Shown in pieces: positions 1-9,915 of a DNA stretch of 64,000 bases; the first letter of the stretch is position 1, and each line of letters opens with the position of its first letter. Both the position numbers and the translations under genes were made by a program. Origin of the DNA: Desulfolithobacter dissulfuricans. GTDB lineage: Bacteria; Desulfobacterota; Desulfobulbia; Desulfobulbales; Desulfobulbaceae. The stretch lies in contig NZ_AP024233.1 of assembly GCF_025998535.1 (NCBI RefSeq), forward strand, positions 1,463,219 to 1,527,218, given 5' to 3'. The notes below the pieces were generated by a model. It was given only the letters and a program-made list of their open reading frames with translations. It was not told the origin of the DNA and ran no database searches.

Positions 1-428
1 GTGGTGTGGAGCGGACCAGGGCTTTTGCCAAGCGACTCAATGCCGGCCTGGCCATCATCGATAAACGCCGCGAGCGGGCCAACGAATGCGAGGCCATGCA
101 TGTCATCGGTGATGTGAAGGGTAAGACCGCCATTCTGCTCGACGACATGGTGGACACCGCTGGTACGCTGTGCGGGGCGGCAGCCAAGCTGACCGAGATG
201 GGGGCGCGCGAGGTCCATGCCTGTTGTTCGCATGCCGTGCTTTCCGGACCGGCCATCGACCGGCTGGAGAAATCCTGTATCAAGTCCCTGGTGGTGACCG
301 ACTCCATTCCGCTGCGGGACAACGCAAAGGACTGCAAAAAAATTACCGTACTGACCGTGGCCGAACTGCTGGGCGAGGCCATTCGTCGTATTCATAACGA
401 AGATTCTGTCAGCTATCTCTTTGTCTGA
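1..428 (+). CDS. prs: Ribose-phosphate pyrophosphokinase, C-terminal part
   Basis: This is the 3' end of a PRPP synthetase, which makes 5-phosphoribosyl-1-diphosphate from ribose-5-phosphate and ATP in the cytoplasm for nucleotide, His and Trp synthesis. The frame is open to the left edge, so the start lies outside the window; the GTG at 6 is an internal Val. The visible part contains the PRPP-binding loop ([12 protein letters not shown]) followed by the usual Ala-rich helix and a C-terminal segment with the SIPL motif. The next gene is rplY, the common prs-rplY-pth order of proteobacteria. Identification is secure; only the N-terminal half is missing. Confidence 0.95.
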   Translation, partial: GVERTRAFAKRLNAGLAIIDKRRERANECEAMHVIGDVKGKTAILLDDMVDTAGTLCGAAAKLTEMGAREVHACCSHAVLSGPAIDRLEKSCIKSLVVTDSIPLRDNAKDCKKITVLTVAELLGEAIRRIHNEDSVSYLFV

Positions 429-532
429 GATTACTGATTCATGTTGCCTGATCCGCTGCTTTTTCGGGCGGTGGCGTTAAAAGTCGAGAGAATTTCCGAG
501 GAACAGTTCCTCTGAGAGAAAAGGAGGTTATC

Positions 533-1090
533 ATGTTACAGGTTGATATGCCCGCTGCCGTTCGTACCGTGTTTGGCAAGGGTGAAAATCGCCGGCTGCG
601 CATGGCCGGGAAGACACCGGCTGTGTTGTATGCCGGGGGTAAGGATGCGCTGGCCCTGCAGTTCGATGCAACCACGCTCTACAAGACGCTCTTCTGGATC
701 CATGGCCGCAACGCCGTGGTTACCCTGGAGATCGAGGGTGATGATAAGGACAAGCGCCATGTTCTTGTCCAGGAGATCCAGAAAGATCCTGTCAGCGACC
801 GGGTCGTACACGTGGATTTTCTCGAGATCGAGTTGGACAGACCCATTGCCTTCAAGGTGCCGCTGAACTATGTCGGTGTGGCCAAGGGTGTTGATCTTGG
901 TGGCGATCTGCTGGTCTACAAGAACTCCGTCATGCTCAAGGGGTGTCCGCTGGATATTCCGGACGCCATTGAGGTGGATGTCACTCCGCTGGACCGTGGC
1001 GATACCGGTATCACCTGCGGCGACATCGAGATTCCCGAGAACGTTGAAATGCTTGACGACAAGGACAAGGTCTGCGTTACCGTTTCGTAG
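533..1090 (+). CDS. rplY: 50S ribosomal protein L25 (Ctc/TL5 type)
   Basis: Binds 5S rRNA in the large ribosomal subunit. At 185 residues it is the long Ctc/TL5 form: an N-terminal L25 beta-barrel (about residues 1-90, with the GKGENRRLRMAGKTPAVLYG-like rRNA-binding start) plus a C-terminal TL5 domain. The start ATG follows a strong AAGGAGG at 521-527. It sits between prs and pth, and an intrinsic terminator follows at 1155-1183, so prs and rplY probably end as one transcript. Confidence 0.95.
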   Translation: MLQVDMPAAVRTVFGKGENRRLRMAGKTPAVLYAGGKDALALQFDATTLYKTLFWIHGRNAVVTLEIEGDDKDKRHVLVQEIQKDPVSDRVVHVDFLEIELDRPIAFKVPLNYVGVAKGVDLGGDLLVYKNSVMLKGCPLDIPDAIEVDVTPLDRGDTGITCGDIEIPENVEMLDDKDKVCVTVS

Positions 1091-1154
1091 ACTGCAGCAT
1101 TCGTTCTTAACTCCGGATCCGGTTCTGACCGGAACGGTTTTTTAGTTGAGTACA

Positions 1155-1183
1155 GAGCCGGGAATTTTGTTCCCGGCTCTTTT
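1155..1183 (+). terminator. Intrinsic terminator after rplY
   Basis: A perfect 10-bp stem (GAGCCGGGAA / TTCCCGGCTC) with a 5-nt loop runs straight into TTTT. A smaller hairpin (TCCGGT-TCTG-ACCGGA followed by ACGGTTTTTT) lies just upstream around 1115-1143, so termination may be tandem. From 1184 to 1336 no gene is evident. Confidence 0.8.
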
Positions 1184-1336
1184 GCGTTGTTCCCACGACC
1201 GTGTCCGGCTGTCACCGCTGCACCCGCTGCGTCCGGCAACCGGATCAGACAGGCCCGGTACGCCCGGCCACGGGAAGACCTGTTTTCCGGGAGATAAAAA
1301 TCACCACTCTCCTGTTCCCTGTTTACTGCTCTATCC

Positions 1337-1930
1337 ATGTCTGCAACCGATTTTCTCATAGCCGGTCTTGGCAACCCCGGGCAGAAATACGCCACTACCA
1401 GGCATAATGCCGGTTTCCTGGCCCTGGACCATTTCGCCAGCCAGCAGGGCTGGAGCATCACCAGCTCCAGGTACCAGGGACTGTACTGCCGGGAAAGGCT
1501 TGGGGACCGCCAGGTGGTTCTGGTCAAACCGCAGACCTTTATGAACAAGTCCGGCCAGTGCGTGGCCGGCTTTACCAGGTTTTTCAAGATTCCGCTGCAA
1601 AACATCCTCGTGGTTCATGACGACCTCGATCTGGCGCCGGGACGGATCAAGATTGTCGCCAGGGGAGGGGCCGGCGGTCATAACGGGATCCGGTCCATCA
1701 TCTCCCATCTCGGCTCCAGTGAGTTCGCCAGGGTAAAGATCGGCATCGGCCGGCCAGAGGTCAACGACAGTGGTCGCGGAATGCCGGTGGAGCGGTATGT
1801 GCTCGCCCCCTTCACCCCGGAGGAGCAGCGCCTCTTTGAGGAGCGGCTGGACCTGGTCTGCCAGGCCATTGAAACCTTTATCACCGACGGGGTGCAGGTG
1901 TGTATGAACCGCTTTAACGGCCGCACCTGA
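1337..1930 (+). CDS. pth: Peptidyl-tRNA hydrolase
   Basis: Cleaves the ester bond of peptidyl-tRNAs released prematurely by the ribosome, recycling tRNA. The 197-residue protein has the family signature LGNPG near residue 11, the catalytic-type His23 within TRHNAG, and the VHDDLDLAPG segment carrying the catalytic Asp. Length matches bacterial Pth. No clear Shine-Dalgarno precedes the ATG; the start is chosen because the conserved FLIAGLGNPG begins seven residues in. It follows rplY as in many proteobacteria and lies downstream of the rplY terminator, so it may have its own promoter. Confidence 0.94.
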   Translation: MSATDFLIAGLGNPGQKYATTRHNAGFLALDHFASQQGWSITSSRYQGLYCRERLGDRQVVLVKPQTFMNKSGQCVAGFTRFFKIPLQNILVVHDDLDLAPGRIKIVARGGAGGHNGIRSIISHLGSSEFARVKIGIGRPEVNDSGRGMPVERYVLAPFTPEEQRLFEERLDLVCQAIETFITDGVQVCMNRFNGRT

Positions 1931-2023
1931 TCTCTTTCGTTTTGTCGCTCTCCGGCTTCGCAGGAAGAGCGAAATTACAGTCACTCGAAAGCCCAAAGTT
2001 TTCGTCTCGCACCTCTCTCTCCT

Positions 2024-2051
2024 TTGCTATTTCAGGAAAATATGCTATAGT
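2024..2051 (+). promoter_or_regulatory. Possible sigma-70 promoter for carD
   Basis: TTGCTA (2024-2029), a 16-bp spacer and TATAGT (2046-2051) lie in an AT-rich patch about 40 bp before the carD start. The -35 is weak, so this is a tentative call from sequence alone. Confidence 0.35.
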
Positions 2052-2090
2052 TATATTTTATACGAGTCTGTCGTATGCTTTCTTGCGTTT

Positions 2091-2612
2091 ATGAAACAAG
2101 AAAAATCAGTGATCTGTTCCCGGGAGGAGCGAGTGTTTTCTGCAGGTGATATGGCTGTTTATCCGGCCCATGGTGTTGGTGTGATAAAGGCCATTGAGAC
2201 ACAGTCGGTAGGCGGTGTTGACCAGTCCTTTTATGTGATGAAAATTCTGGATAATGACATGACCATCATGATCCCGACGGCGAACAGTGACAACGTCGGG
2301 CTAAGGGCCATCATTTCCACCGAGGAAGTCGAAAAAGTCATGGAAATACTCCGGGAGCGCGATATCAAAATCAGTTCCCAGACATGGAATCGCCGCTACC
2401 GCGATTACATGGAGAAGATCAAGACCGGCTCTGTGTTCGAAGTGGCCGTTGTGCTGCGTGACCTGTATATCCTGAAAGATGACAAGGAACTCTCCTACGG
2501 TGAGCGCAAAATGATGGACACTGCCAAGAATCTCCTGGTTAAAGAGATTTCCCTTGCCAAAAATATGGACGAAGACCAAGTAGAGCAGCTGATTGAAAAG
2601 CTCTTTGCCTGA
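2091..2612 (+). CDS. carD: CarD/CdnL-family transcription regulator
   Basis: CarD-type proteins bind the RNA polymerase beta subunit and stabilise open complexes, mainly at rRNA and growth promoters. The protein (173 residues) has the N-terminal Tudor-like CarD_CdnL domain (FSAGDMAVYPAHGVGVIKAIE, then a strand-rich stretch ending in the MIPTANSDNVGLR motif), and a C-terminal helical domain with WNRRYRDYMEKIKTG and LSYGERKMMDTAKNLL, which contacts promoter DNA in characterised members. It precedes rluD by a short gap, so the two may be cotranscribed. Confidence 0.9.
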   Translation: MKQEKSVICSREERVFSAGDMAVYPAHGVGVIKAIETQSVGGVDQSFYVMKILDNDMTIMIPTANSDNVGLRAIISTEEVEKVMEILRERDIKISSQTWNRRYRDYMEKIKTGSVFEVAVVLRDLYILKDDKELSYGERKMMDTAKNLLVKEISLAKNMDEDQVEQLIEKLFA

Positions 2613-2630
2613 TCCTGTTTTTCCGAATTG

Positions 2631-3623
2631 ATGGGCATCGTAACAGGAAGTGCGGGCGCATCCTCTCCAGCTACAGATGGTGCAGATCAGAGTTCCAGCC
2701 AGTTTGTCCTGACGGTTCCGACGGGCAGCGGGGGGCAGCGACTGGATCAGTTCCTGGTTGCCCAGCTGGAAAAACATTCACGGGCCTCCCTTTCCCGGCT
2801 GATCAGGGAAGGTCATGTGCTGGTCGATAACAGGAAAGTCAAGCCGGGGCTTCGTCTGACACCAGGGCAGACCGTATCTGTCCATCTGCCCCCCGCACCT
2901 TCTTCAGAGCTGCAGGCCCAGCCGATACCCTTTGATATTCTTTTCGAAGATACCCATCTCCTGGTCCTGGTCAAGCCTCCGGGCCTGGTTGTGCATCCGG
3001 CGGCCGGCCATGCCTCTGGAACACTGGTCAACGGCCTGCTGCACCACTGCCGAAACCTGCCGGCCCTGGAGCAGGGCAGGCCGGGCATTGTCCATCGGCT
3101 CGACAAGGACACGTCCGGGATCATGGTGGTGGCCAAGAGCGAAGAGGCCCTGGCCAGGCTGGCGGATGATTTCAAGCAGCGGCGGGTCGCCAAGCGCTAC
3201 CATGCCATTCTCCTGCGCTGCCCGGCCGAAGAAAGCGGCCGGCTGGTTGCTCCCATCGGCCGCCATCCGGTGCACCGCAAGAAAATGGCCATCCGGCCTA
3301 CCAGGGGCCGGTACGCTGTGACAAGCTGGGAGGTGGAGGAAGTCCTGGCGCGGGGGTTATGCCTGGTACGACTCTCCATCGAAACCGGGCGGACCCATCA
3401 GATCAGAGTCCACATGGCCTCCCTGGGTTGCCCCGTGGCCGGGGACCAGGTCTATGGCGGGCGGGTAACCGACAAGTCACTGCCCGCGGTGGAGCGTCAG
3501 CTTCTCCATGCATCGGAAATCCGGTTCAATCACCCGGTCACCGGGCGCAACATGCGTTTTTCCATACCCCTGTGGCCTGATATGACCCAGTTCATGGAGC
3601 AACTCGGTGGCGGAGCGCATTAA
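2631..3623 (+). CDS. rluD: RluA/RluD-family 23S rRNA pseudouridine synthase
   Basis: Isomerises uridines in 23S rRNA (family knowledge; the exact target is not shown by sequence). An S4 RNA-binding domain spans about residues 36-85 and the synthase domain follows, with the catalytic motif HRLDKDTSG where Asp158 is the expected nucleophile, and the later GRTHQIRVHMA motif. The ATG at 2631 is preferred over a TTG one codon upstream. The N-terminus carries about 25 low-complexity residues before the S4 domain. The 3' end overlaps coaE by 17 bases, indicating coupled expression. Confidence 0.92.
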   Translation: MGIVTGSAGASSPATDGADQSSSQFVLTVPTGSGGQRLDQFLVAQLEKHSRASLSRLIREGHVLVDNRKVKPGLRLTPGQTVSVHLPPAPSSELQAQPIPFDILFEDTHLLVLVKPPGLVVHPAAGHASGTLVNGLLHHCRNLPALEQGRPGIVHRLDKDTSGIMVVAKSEEALARLADDFKQRRVAKRYHAILLRCPAEESGRLVAPIGRHPVHRKKMAIRPTRGRYAVTSWEVEEVLARGLCLVRLSIETGRTHQIRVHMASLGCPVAGDQVYGGRVTDKSLPAVERQLLHASEIRFNHPVTGRNMRFSIPLWPDMTQFMEQLGGGAH

Positions 3624-4239
3624 ATCCCGCCCTTGTGTCATCGGTATCACCGGTGGTATAGGCTCCGGCAAGAGCCGGGTGAGCCACTGCTGGGCAAAAA
3701 AATTCAACCTGCCGCTGGTCGACCTGGACCAGATATGCCGGCAGTTGCTGGAGCCCGGGCAATCGGGCTGGAAGGCGCTGCGGTCCCTGCTGGGTCCGAG
3801 TTTTTTTACAGACCAGGTGCTGGACCGCAAACGGTTGCGCCAGGCCCTGTTTGATGACAGCGACTTGCGACACCAGGTGGATGCGGCGCTCCATCCCCTG
3901 GCCAGGCAGGAGATGATCGCATGCTGCAGGAATCTCACCCGGGACCACAGGATGGTCCTGGTCGAGGTGCCGCTACTGTGCGAAGCTGGCTGGCAGGCGG
4001 ATTTTGATCGTATCGTGGTTGTCTGGGCCGGGCTGCAAACACGCTGTGCCAGGGTGATGCGGCGGGATTCGGTGGATGGTCGGGAAGCCCTGCGGGCCAT
4101 TGAATCCCAGATGGATCTCTTTGAAAAAGTACTTGAGGCCGACCATGCCATTGACAACGGGGGGCCCTGGGTATTAACGTATCTGCAAGTGATCCATTTG
4201 GGAAAACTTTTGTCTGCCAGGCAAAAAACCGGATTCTGA
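3607..4239 (+). CDS. coaE: Dephospho-CoA kinase
   Basis: Catalyses the last step of coenzyme A synthesis, phosphorylating the 3'-OH of dephospho-CoA. The 210-residue protein has a Walker A loop GITGGIGSGKS at residues 13-23, the D-x-D-x2 substrate segment (LVDLDQICRQLL) and the helical lid. Start is GTG at 3607, inside the end of rluD; no alternative keeps the P-loop near the N-terminus. A terminator overlaps the stop codon. Confidence 0.93.
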   Translation: MAERIKSRPCVIGITGGIGSGKSRVSHCWAKKFNLPLVDLDQICRQLLEPGQSGWKALRSLLGPSFFTDQVLDRKRLRQALFDDSDLRHQVDAALHPLARQEMIACCRNLTRDHRMVLVEVPLLCEAGWQADFDRIVVVWAGLQTRCARVMRRDSVDGREALRAIESQMDLFEKVLEADHAIDNGGPWVLTYLQVIHLGKLLSARQKTGF

Positions 4240-4252
4240 TCCGTTTTTTTTA
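4230..4252 (+). terminator. Intrinsic terminator of the carD-rluD-coaE unit
   Basis: Stem CGGAT / ATCCG with loop TCTG, followed by eight T. The stem overlaps the coaE stop codon, so the structure ends the transcript immediately after the gene. Confidence 0.65.
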
Positions 4253-4263
4253 AAAGAAAGTCC

Positions 4264-4292
4264 TTGACAGAAATCCTGGAAACCAATAATTA
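4264..4292 (+). promoter_or_regulatory. Sigma-70-like promoter, probably for rho
   Basis: A consensus -35 TTGACA (4264-4269) is separated by exactly 17 bp from TAATTA (4287-4292). It lies directly after the coaE terminator and points at rho, which would then have a leader of about 550 nt. Seen in sequence; start site not tested. Confidence 0.5.
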
Positions 4293-4845
4293 GGATTTAA
4301 ACGCATTTCCAACGTACAGATCCCTCCCCCTGTTGGAATCACGTTCTGATTTTTCAAACTTAATATATTTGCAAAAAGCTGCCACCTCTGTTGAGGGAAG
4401 GGAGCGCGATTGAATATTTCAGTATAAATCATTTCAGGTATTGTTCCTGCCACTTAATTTCATATTGCATCAATAATTCAATAACAGAACATAAGCGCAA
4501 CTGATATTGCGCTCTACGTTGAACATATTTATTCAGGAGTATCCTGACAGTTGAATACGTGGTTATTTTTCTGCTGCAGGACCTGTCACAGTATGATAAT
4601 GCTGTGTGTCGTTTTGCGGTCTGCATTTCGTGAAAATGATTCTGCTGCATGCCTGCTGCGACAATTCTGATACTTACATCTGAGTACGGGGCCCATGATT
4701 TTTCATGTTGCCCCTGCCTGTGAATAAACCAGTACCCGGTCATGGAGTCCGCTCCCTGTCCGGGGGAAAAATGAAAGCCGAGTCATGTGAGTACACATGG
4801 GGCTTTCATGTAAATGTTCTATCCATGAGGAGGAAGAACTGATCA
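4293..4845 (+). promoter_or_regulatory. Long AT-rich leader of rho with a terminal hairpin
   Basis: About 550 bases carry no convincing gene: the only ORFs are short, lack ribosome binding sites and show no family features. Base composition is much more AT-rich than the flanking genes. Just before the rho ribosome binding site a long interrupted hairpin is present (4771-4809): ATGAAAGCC and CATGTG on the left pair with CACATG and GGCTTTCAT on the right, around the loop AGTA. Rho is autogenously controlled through its leader in some bacteria; by analogy this leader may be the control region, which is inference. Confidence 0.45.
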
Positions 4846-6093
4846 ATGAATCCGGCCGATCTGAAAAACAAAAAAATTAACGAACTCGTCTCCATGGCTG
4901 CCAAGCTCAATATCGAGGGCTATACCGGCATGCGCAAACAGGAACTCATCTTTGCCATTCTGAAGGCCCGGGCCGAGGGCGACGGCAAGCTGCGGGGCAG
5001 CGGTGTTCTTGAAGTGCTGCAGGACGGTTTTGGTTTCCTGCGGGCTCCGGATTACAACTATCTGCCGGGTCCGGATGATATCTATGTCTCTCCGTCACAG
5101 ATCAGGCGGCTCAACCTGCGCACCGGTGACACCATCGAAGGCGAGGTTCGCGCGCCCAAGGACAATGAACGCTATTTTGCGCTCCTCAAGGTTGATACCA
5201 TCAATTACGAGCCGGCCGAGGCGTCCCGCAACAAGACCCTGTTTGTCAACCTCACTCCCATGTATCCCGAAGAGCGGATCAACCTGGAGTGGGAACCGGA
5301 CAACTATTCCACCAGGGTGATGAATATCGTCGCTCCGCTGGGTAAGGGGCAGCGCGGCCTGATCGTGGCACCGCCGCGGACCGGTAAGACCATGCTCATG
5401 CAGAAGATCGCCAACGCCATCGTCCATAATCACAAGGAGATCACCCTCATTGTCCTGCTCATCGACGAGCGGCCCGAGGAGGTCACCGACATGAAGCGCA
5501 ATGTGGACGCCGAGGTGGTCAGCTCCACCTTTGACGAACCGCCCCAGCGGCATATCCAGGTGGCGGAAATGGTGATCGAAAAGGCCAAGCGGCTGGTGGA
5601 GCATAAGCGTGATGTCGTCATTCTGCTTGACTCCATCACCCGGCTGGCCCGCGCCTATAACACGGTGACCCCGGCCTCGGGCAAGATCCTCTCCGGTGGT
5701 GTGGAGGCCAACGCCCTGCACCGGCCCAAGCGGTTCTTCGGTGCGGCCCGGAACATCGAGGAGGGCGGCAGTCTGACCATTCTGGCCACTGCACTCATCG
5801 AGACCGGCAGCCGCATGGACGATGTCATCTTCGAGGAGTTCAAGGGTACCGGTAACATGGAGATCGTCCTTGACCGCAAGATGGCGGACCGTAGAATCTA
5901 CCCGGCCATCGATATTCAGAAGTCCGGCACCAGGAAGGAAGACCTGCTCCTGTCGGCCGATGAACTCAACAAGGTCTGGATTCTGCGCAAGATTCTCTCG
6001 TCCATGAATCCGGCCGATGCCATGGAATTTCTCCTGGACAGGATGCGCCAGACCAAGACCAACGAGGAATTCTTCGCCTCCATGAACCGATGA
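4846..6093 (+). CDS. rho: Transcription termination factor Rho
   Basis: Hexameric RNA helicase that ends transcription at Rho-dependent sites. The 415-residue protein has the N-terminal helical Rho_N domain ([18 protein letters not shown]), a cold-shock-like RNA-binding domain with [14 protein letters not shown], and a RecA-type ATPase with Walker A ([12 protein letters not shown]), the [12 protein letters not shown] segment and the [13 protein letters not shown] Walker B region. Length matches the family. The start follows GAGGAGGAAG at about 4828. A strong promoter candidate lies 550 bases upstream; rpmE follows. Confidence 0.97.
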   Translation: MNPADLKNKKINELVSMAAKLNIEGYTGMRKQELIFAILKARAEGDGKLRGSGVLEVLQDGFGFLRAPDYNYLPGPDDIYVSPSQIRRLNLRTGDTIEGEVRAPKDNERYFALLKVDTINYEPAEASRNKTLFVNLTPMYPEERINLEWEPDNYSTRVMNIVAPLGKGQRGLIVAPPRTGKTMLMQKIANAIVHNHKEITLIVLLIDERPEEVTDMKRNVDAEVVSSTFDEPPQRHIQVAEMVIEKAKRLVEHKRDVVILLDSITRLARAYNTVTPASGKILSGGVEANALHRPKRFFGAARNIEEGGSLTILATALIETGSRMDDVIFEEFKGTGNMEIVLDRKMADRRIYPAIDIQKSGTRKEDLLLSADELNKVWILRKILSSMNPADAMEFLLDRMRQTKTNEEFFASMNR

Positions 6094-6203
6094 GTTCGTT
6101 TTTTTGTTTAAAAAATGTCCCGAACTGGTATTATTAGCAGTTTTCAAAACAATTATATTGTTGTCCAGGTCAGGCAACGTATTCTCTTTGGAGGCAAAGA
6201 ACG

Positions 6204-6425
6204 ATGAAACCCGATATCCATCCTGAATATCACAAGATCAAGGCCCAGTGCGCCTGTGGTAATGAAATTGAACTTGGCTCTGTCAATGCGGAGATGAAAG
6301 TGGAAATCTGTTCCGCCTGCCATCCGTTTTTCACCGGCAAGCAGAAACTCGTTGACACCGCCGGTCGAATCGAGAAGTTCAAGCGTAAATACGCCAAGCA
6401 TTTCGATAAGAAAGACAGCAAATAA
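6204..6425 (+). CDS. rpmE: 50S ribosomal protein L31 (zinc-binding form)
   Basis: Small protein of the large ribosomal subunit. The 73-residue sequence is the zinc-ribbon (C+) form: Cys16, Cys18, Cys36 and Cys39 are all present (CAC and CSAC). A GGAGG lies about ten bases before the ATG. The rho-rpmE-prfA-prmC order is typical of many bacteria. A strong terminator follows. Confidence 0.95.
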   Translation: MKPDIHPEYHKIKAQCACGNEIELGSVNAEMKVEICSACHPFFTGKQKLVDTAGRIEKFKRKYAKHFDKKDSK

Positions 6426-6439
6426 CCCGCAGTCCAAAG

Positions 6440-6482
6440 ACCCGTGTGATGCCTGTGGTGTGTCACACGGGTTTTGTTTTTT
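6440..6482 (+). terminator. Intrinsic terminator after rpmE
   Basis: A 10-bp perfect stem (ACCCGTGTGA / TCACACGGGT) with a 13-nt loop runs into TTTGTTTTTT. Confidence 0.85.
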
Positions 6483-6637
6483 CCGTCCGGGCAGATCCGC
6501 CCGGCGCAGTTTCTTCGGAATCCGCCGGCATTCGCTTCCGACCTGCAGAAGGGCGGGAAAAAACCGGCGGCCTCCAGGGCGGACGGCTGTCTCGTCACCT
6601 GTTCCTGTCCCCAGATTCCTGATACGCAATCCAGGCC

Positions 6638-7705
6638 ATGTTTGAAAATCTTGCTGAGTTAGACGAAAAACTTGCTACCCTTGAGCAGCAGCTCTCTGAT
6701 CCTTCCCTGGTGAATGACCAGAAAAAATATCAGCAGGTGGTGCGTGAACATTCCCGGGTTTCCAGACTGCTGGACCTGTACCGCTCCTATCAGGCGGTTC
6801 AGGAGGACCTGGCCGAGAACAGGGAACTGCTCAAGGAAGACGAAGATCCGGAGCTGATGGAACTGGCCAGGGCCGAGGTGGAGGAACTGACCCGGGAGGC
6901 AGACCGTCTGGAAGAGGCCATCCGGGTTATGCTGCTGCCCAAGGATCCCAATGACGAGAAGAATATCTTTCTCGAGATCCGGGCCGGCACCGGCGGCGAC
7001 GAGGCGGCCCTGTTCGTGGCCGATCTTTTCCGCATGTACAGCCGTTATGCCGAGGAACAGGGATGGAAGGTGGAGGTTATGAGCTCCAATCCCATCGGTA
7101 TTGGCGGCTTCAAGGAAATCATCGCTCTGATCAGCGGCGACCAGGTCTATTCCCGGCTCAAGTATGAGTCCGGGGTTCACCGGGTCCAGCGGGTTCCCGA
7201 CACCGAGACCCAGGGACGCATCCACACCTCGGCGGTCACCGTGGCCATCATACCTGAGGCCGACGAGGTGGAGCTGCAGATCGATCCCAATGAGCTCAAA
7301 TTCGATGTCTATCGCTCGTCCGGACCGGGCGGTCAATCGGTCAACACCACTGATTCCGCCGTCCGCATCACCCATCTGCCCACCGGACTTGTGGTAACCT
7401 GCCAGGATGAGAAATCCCAGCACAAGAACAAGGCCAAGGCGCTCCAGGTCCTACGGGCCCGGCTGCTCGACAAGCTCGAACAGGAACAGCATGACAAGAT
7501 TTCCGAAGAGCGCAAGAGCCAGGTCGGCTCCGGTGACCGGAGCGAACGGATCCGGACCTACAACTTCCCCCAGGGGCGGGTTACCGATCACCGGATCAAC
7601 CTCACCCTCTACAAGCTTGAACAGGTCATGGGCGGGGCGCTCGACGAGATCATCATGCCGCTTATCACCCATTACCAGGCTGAAGCATTGAAAACCCTGC
7701 AGTAG
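6638..7705 (+). CDS. prfA: Peptide chain release factor 1
   Basis: Recognises UAA and UAG stop codons and triggers peptide release. The 355-residue protein carries the RF1 stop-codon tripeptide in the PxT form (Pro187-Asp188-Thr189 in [14 protein letters not shown]) and the universal GGQ motif at 231-233, whose Gln is the methylation target of PrmC, the next gene. This PxT tripeptide separates it from RF2 (SPF), which matters here because RF1 does not read UGA, the codon proposed to encode selenocysteine elsewhere in this window. Confidence 0.96.
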   Translation: MFENLAELDEKLATLEQQLSDPSLVNDQKKYQQVVREHSRVSRLLDLYRSYQAVQEDLAENRELLKEDEDPELMELARAEVEELTREADRLEEAIRVMLLPKDPNDEKNIFLEIRAGTGGDEAALFVADLFRMYSRYAEEQGWKVEVMSSNPIGIGGFKEIIALISGDQVYSRLKYESGVHRVQRVPDTETQGRIHTSAVTVAIIPEADEVELQIDPNELKFDVYRSSGPGGQSVNTTDSAVRITHLPTGLVVTCQDEKSQHKNKAKALQVLRARLLDKLEQEQHDKISEERKSQVGSGDRSERIRTYNFPQGRVTDHRINLTLYKLEQVMGGALDEIIMPLITHYQAEALKTLQ

Positions 7706-7726
7706 ACCTGCGGAGTCGAGGCCTTC

Positions 7727-8608
7727 ATGCGCCTGTCCACCCTGTACCAGGATGCCATCCGCGAGCTGCGGCAGGATCCGGATATCGAAAATCCTGAACT
7801 GGACGCCCGGCTTCTGGTGCAGCATGTCACCGGTCTTGGCCGGACCGAGCTATTCCTCCAGGGCGACCGACCGGTGGGCCGGGAGGAAAGCGACCGGCTC
7901 CGGCAACTCCTCCACCGGCGGCTGCGCCGCGAACCACTGCAGTATATTCTTGGCTCCTGCGAGTTCTGGTCCCGGACCTTTCTGGTCTCCCCTGCGGTTC
8001 TCATCCCCCGTCCTGAAACAGAATTTCTTCTGGAGCACGTCCTGTCCACCCTGCGGAAGGCTCCGGTGGCCGGGCCGGTTGTCGACCTCTGCACCGGCAG
8101 CGGAGTGATTGCTGTTATTCTCGCCCTGGAGCTTGGCCTGACGGTAACCGGGGTGGATATCTCTCTGGATGCCCTGGCCATGGCCCGCAGTAATATCCGT
8201 CTCCATGGCGTGGAAGACCGGGTCAGCCTGGTGGGCGGCGATCTGCTGTCCTGGTGCCGGCCCGGGGCAAGGCTTGGCTGCATTGTCTCCAATCCTCCCT
8301 ACGTGAAGGCCGACGATATCCAGACCCTCCAGCCCGAGGTACGGGACTGGGAGCCTCTCCTTGCCCTCAGTGGCGGAGAGCGGGGGCTCGATATTATAGA
8401 ACGGATTATCCGGGACGGCGCCGGCCTGCTCGTACCGGGCGGCTGGCTTTTCCTGGAGATCGGCGCCGATCAGGGCGAGTCGGTGATGGAGCTTGTGGCC
8501 GCCACTGCGCCGGGCGGATTCGAGGAAGTCAGGGTCCTGGCGGACTGGGCCGGCCGGCCGCGGGTGCTGCAGGCCCGAAAAACGAAAAACATGACCGGCA
8601 ACGGTTAA
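7727..8608 (+). CDS. prmC: Release factor glutamine N5-methyltransferase
   Basis: Methylates the GGQ glutamine of release factors using S-adenosylmethionine. The 293-residue protein has an N-terminal helical domain, a Rossmann SAM-binding segment ([13 protein letters not shown]) and the substrate-binding NPPY motif at residues 189-192. It follows prfA by 21 bases, as expected for a functional pair, and precedes murA by 23 bases. Confidence 0.94.
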   Translation: MRLSTLYQDAIRELRQDPDIENPELDARLLVQHVTGLGRTELFLQGDRPVGREESDRLRQLLHRRLRREPLQYILGSCEFWSRTFLVSPAVLIPRPETEFLLEHVLSTLRKAPVAGPVVDLCTGSGVIAVILALELGLTVTGVDISLDALAMARSNIRLHGVEDRVSLVGGDLLSWCRPGARLGCIVSNPPYVKADDIQTLQPEVRDWEPLLALSGGERGLDIIERIIRDGAGLLVPGGWLFLEIGADQGESVMELVAATAPGGFEEVRVLADWAGRPRVLQARKTKNMTGNG

Positions 8609-8631
8609 CAACCCTTACAACGCTTGTATTA

Positions 8632-9915
8632 ATGGATAAAATAGTAATCCGCGGCGGCCGGCCGCTCCACGGCCAGGTGGCGGTGAGCGGGGCCAAGAAC
8701 GCCGCCCTGCCCCTCATGGCTGCAACCCTCCTGGCTCCGGGCGAGCATGTGCTCCACAATGTTCCCGACCTGCGTGACACCAGGACCATGCTCAAGGTGC
8801 TGGAAACCCTGGGTGCCCGCTGGCAGTGGGAGAGGCGATCCGTGCGCATCGACACCTCCACCCTGACCGGGGCCGAGGCACCCTATGACCTGGTCAAAAC
8901 CATGCGGGCCTCTGTGCTGGTTCTTGGTCCGCTGCTGGCCCGATCCGGTCATGCCCGGGTCTCCCTGCCCGGCGGTTGCGCTATCGGTCTGCGGCCCATC
9001 ACTTTGCACCTCAAGGGCTTTGAACAGCTGGGAGCCACCACCGGCATAACAGAGGGCTACGTGGAGGCCACTGCCGGCGGACGGCTTCAGGGCGGCACGG
9101 TTTATTTCGATACCCCGTCGGTCACCGGAACAGAGAACGTGCTCATGGCCGCCGTGGTTGCCCGGGGGACGACAATAATCAAGAATGCGGCCCGGGAGCC
9201 GGAGATCGGTAATCTCATCGATATGCTGACGGCCATGGGAGCGGAAATCGAGGGGAGGGATTCGGATCGGCTGGTCATCCACGGGGTTGACAGTCTCCGC
9301 CCGGCCGAGACCCGGATCATCCCGGACCGGATTGAAGCCGGAACCTGGCTCATCGCCGTGGCCGCCACCGGCGGTGAGGTGACGGTGACCGACTGTATCC
9401 CCGGGCACCTGCCGGCCCTGACCGAGAAACTGCGCAGTGCCGGAGTGGATATCGAGGAAGGGGAGAGCACCATCACGGTCCGTTTCCCGCCAGGAAACGG
9501 CGTTCGGGAGAGGCGGCTGCGCAGTGTGGACATCCGGACCATGCCCTATCCCGGTTTTCCCACCGATCTCCAGGCCCAGTTCATGGCCCTGATGATTCAG
9601 GCTGACGGGGTTTCCATCATCCATGAAACCATCTTTGAAAACCGGTTCATGCACGTGGCCGAACTGCAGCGGCTGGGGGCTGATATCTCAATCGACGGTT
9701 CCAGTGCGGTTGTGAAGGGCTGCCACGGCTACCAGCTGTGCGGAGCGCCGGTCATGGCCACGGACCTGCGGGCCTCGGCCTCGCTGGTCATCGCCGGTCT
9801 GGCCGCGTCCGGAGTAACCGAAATCACCCGTATTTATCATCTGGAACGCGGGTACGAACGGATGGTGGAAAAACTTCAGGGGCTGGGCGCCGATATCATG
9901 AAGGTTCCGGCATAG
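8632..9915 (+). CDS. murA: UDP-N-acetylglucosamine 1-carboxyvinyltransferase
   Basis: First committed step of peptidoglycan synthesis: transfers enolpyruvate from PEP to UDP-GlcNAc. The 427-residue protein begins [20 protein letters not shown], the usual MurA start, although the frame stays open well upstream into prmC. The catalytic loop PGGCAIG has Cys116, the residue alkylated by fosfomycin in characterised enzymes, so this form is expected to be fosfomycin-sensitive. The 3' end overlaps the convergent pilS gene by 20 bases. Confidence 0.95.
   Translation: MDKIVIRGGRPLHGQVAVSGAKNAALPLMAATLLAPGEHVLHNVPDLRDTRTMLKVLETLGARWQWERRSVRIDTSTLTGAEAPYDLVKTMRASVLVLGPLLARSGHARVSLPGGCAIGLRPITLHLKGFEQLGATTGITEGYVEATAGGRLQGGTVYFDTPSVTGTENVLMAAVVARGTTIIKNAAREPEIGNLIDMLTAMGAEIEGRDSDRLVIHGVDSLRPAETRIIPDRIEAGTWLIAVAATGGEVTVTDCIPGHLPALTEKLRSAGVDIEEGESTITVRFPPGNGVRERRLRSVDIRTMPYPGFPTDLQAQFMALMIQADGVSIIHETIFENRFMHVAELQRLGADISIDGSSAVVKGCHGYQLCGAPVMATDLRASASLVIAGLAASGVTEITRIYHLERGYERMVEKLQGLGADIMKVPA

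Noticed and set aside
4429-4743. 104-residue minus-strand ORF in the rho leader
   Set aside because: No ribosome binding site, no family motif, AT-rich non-coding look.
8254-8631. 5' extension of the murA frame
   Set aside because: Overlaps prmC in another frame and is unlike MurA; the ATG at 8632 gives the normal N-terminus.
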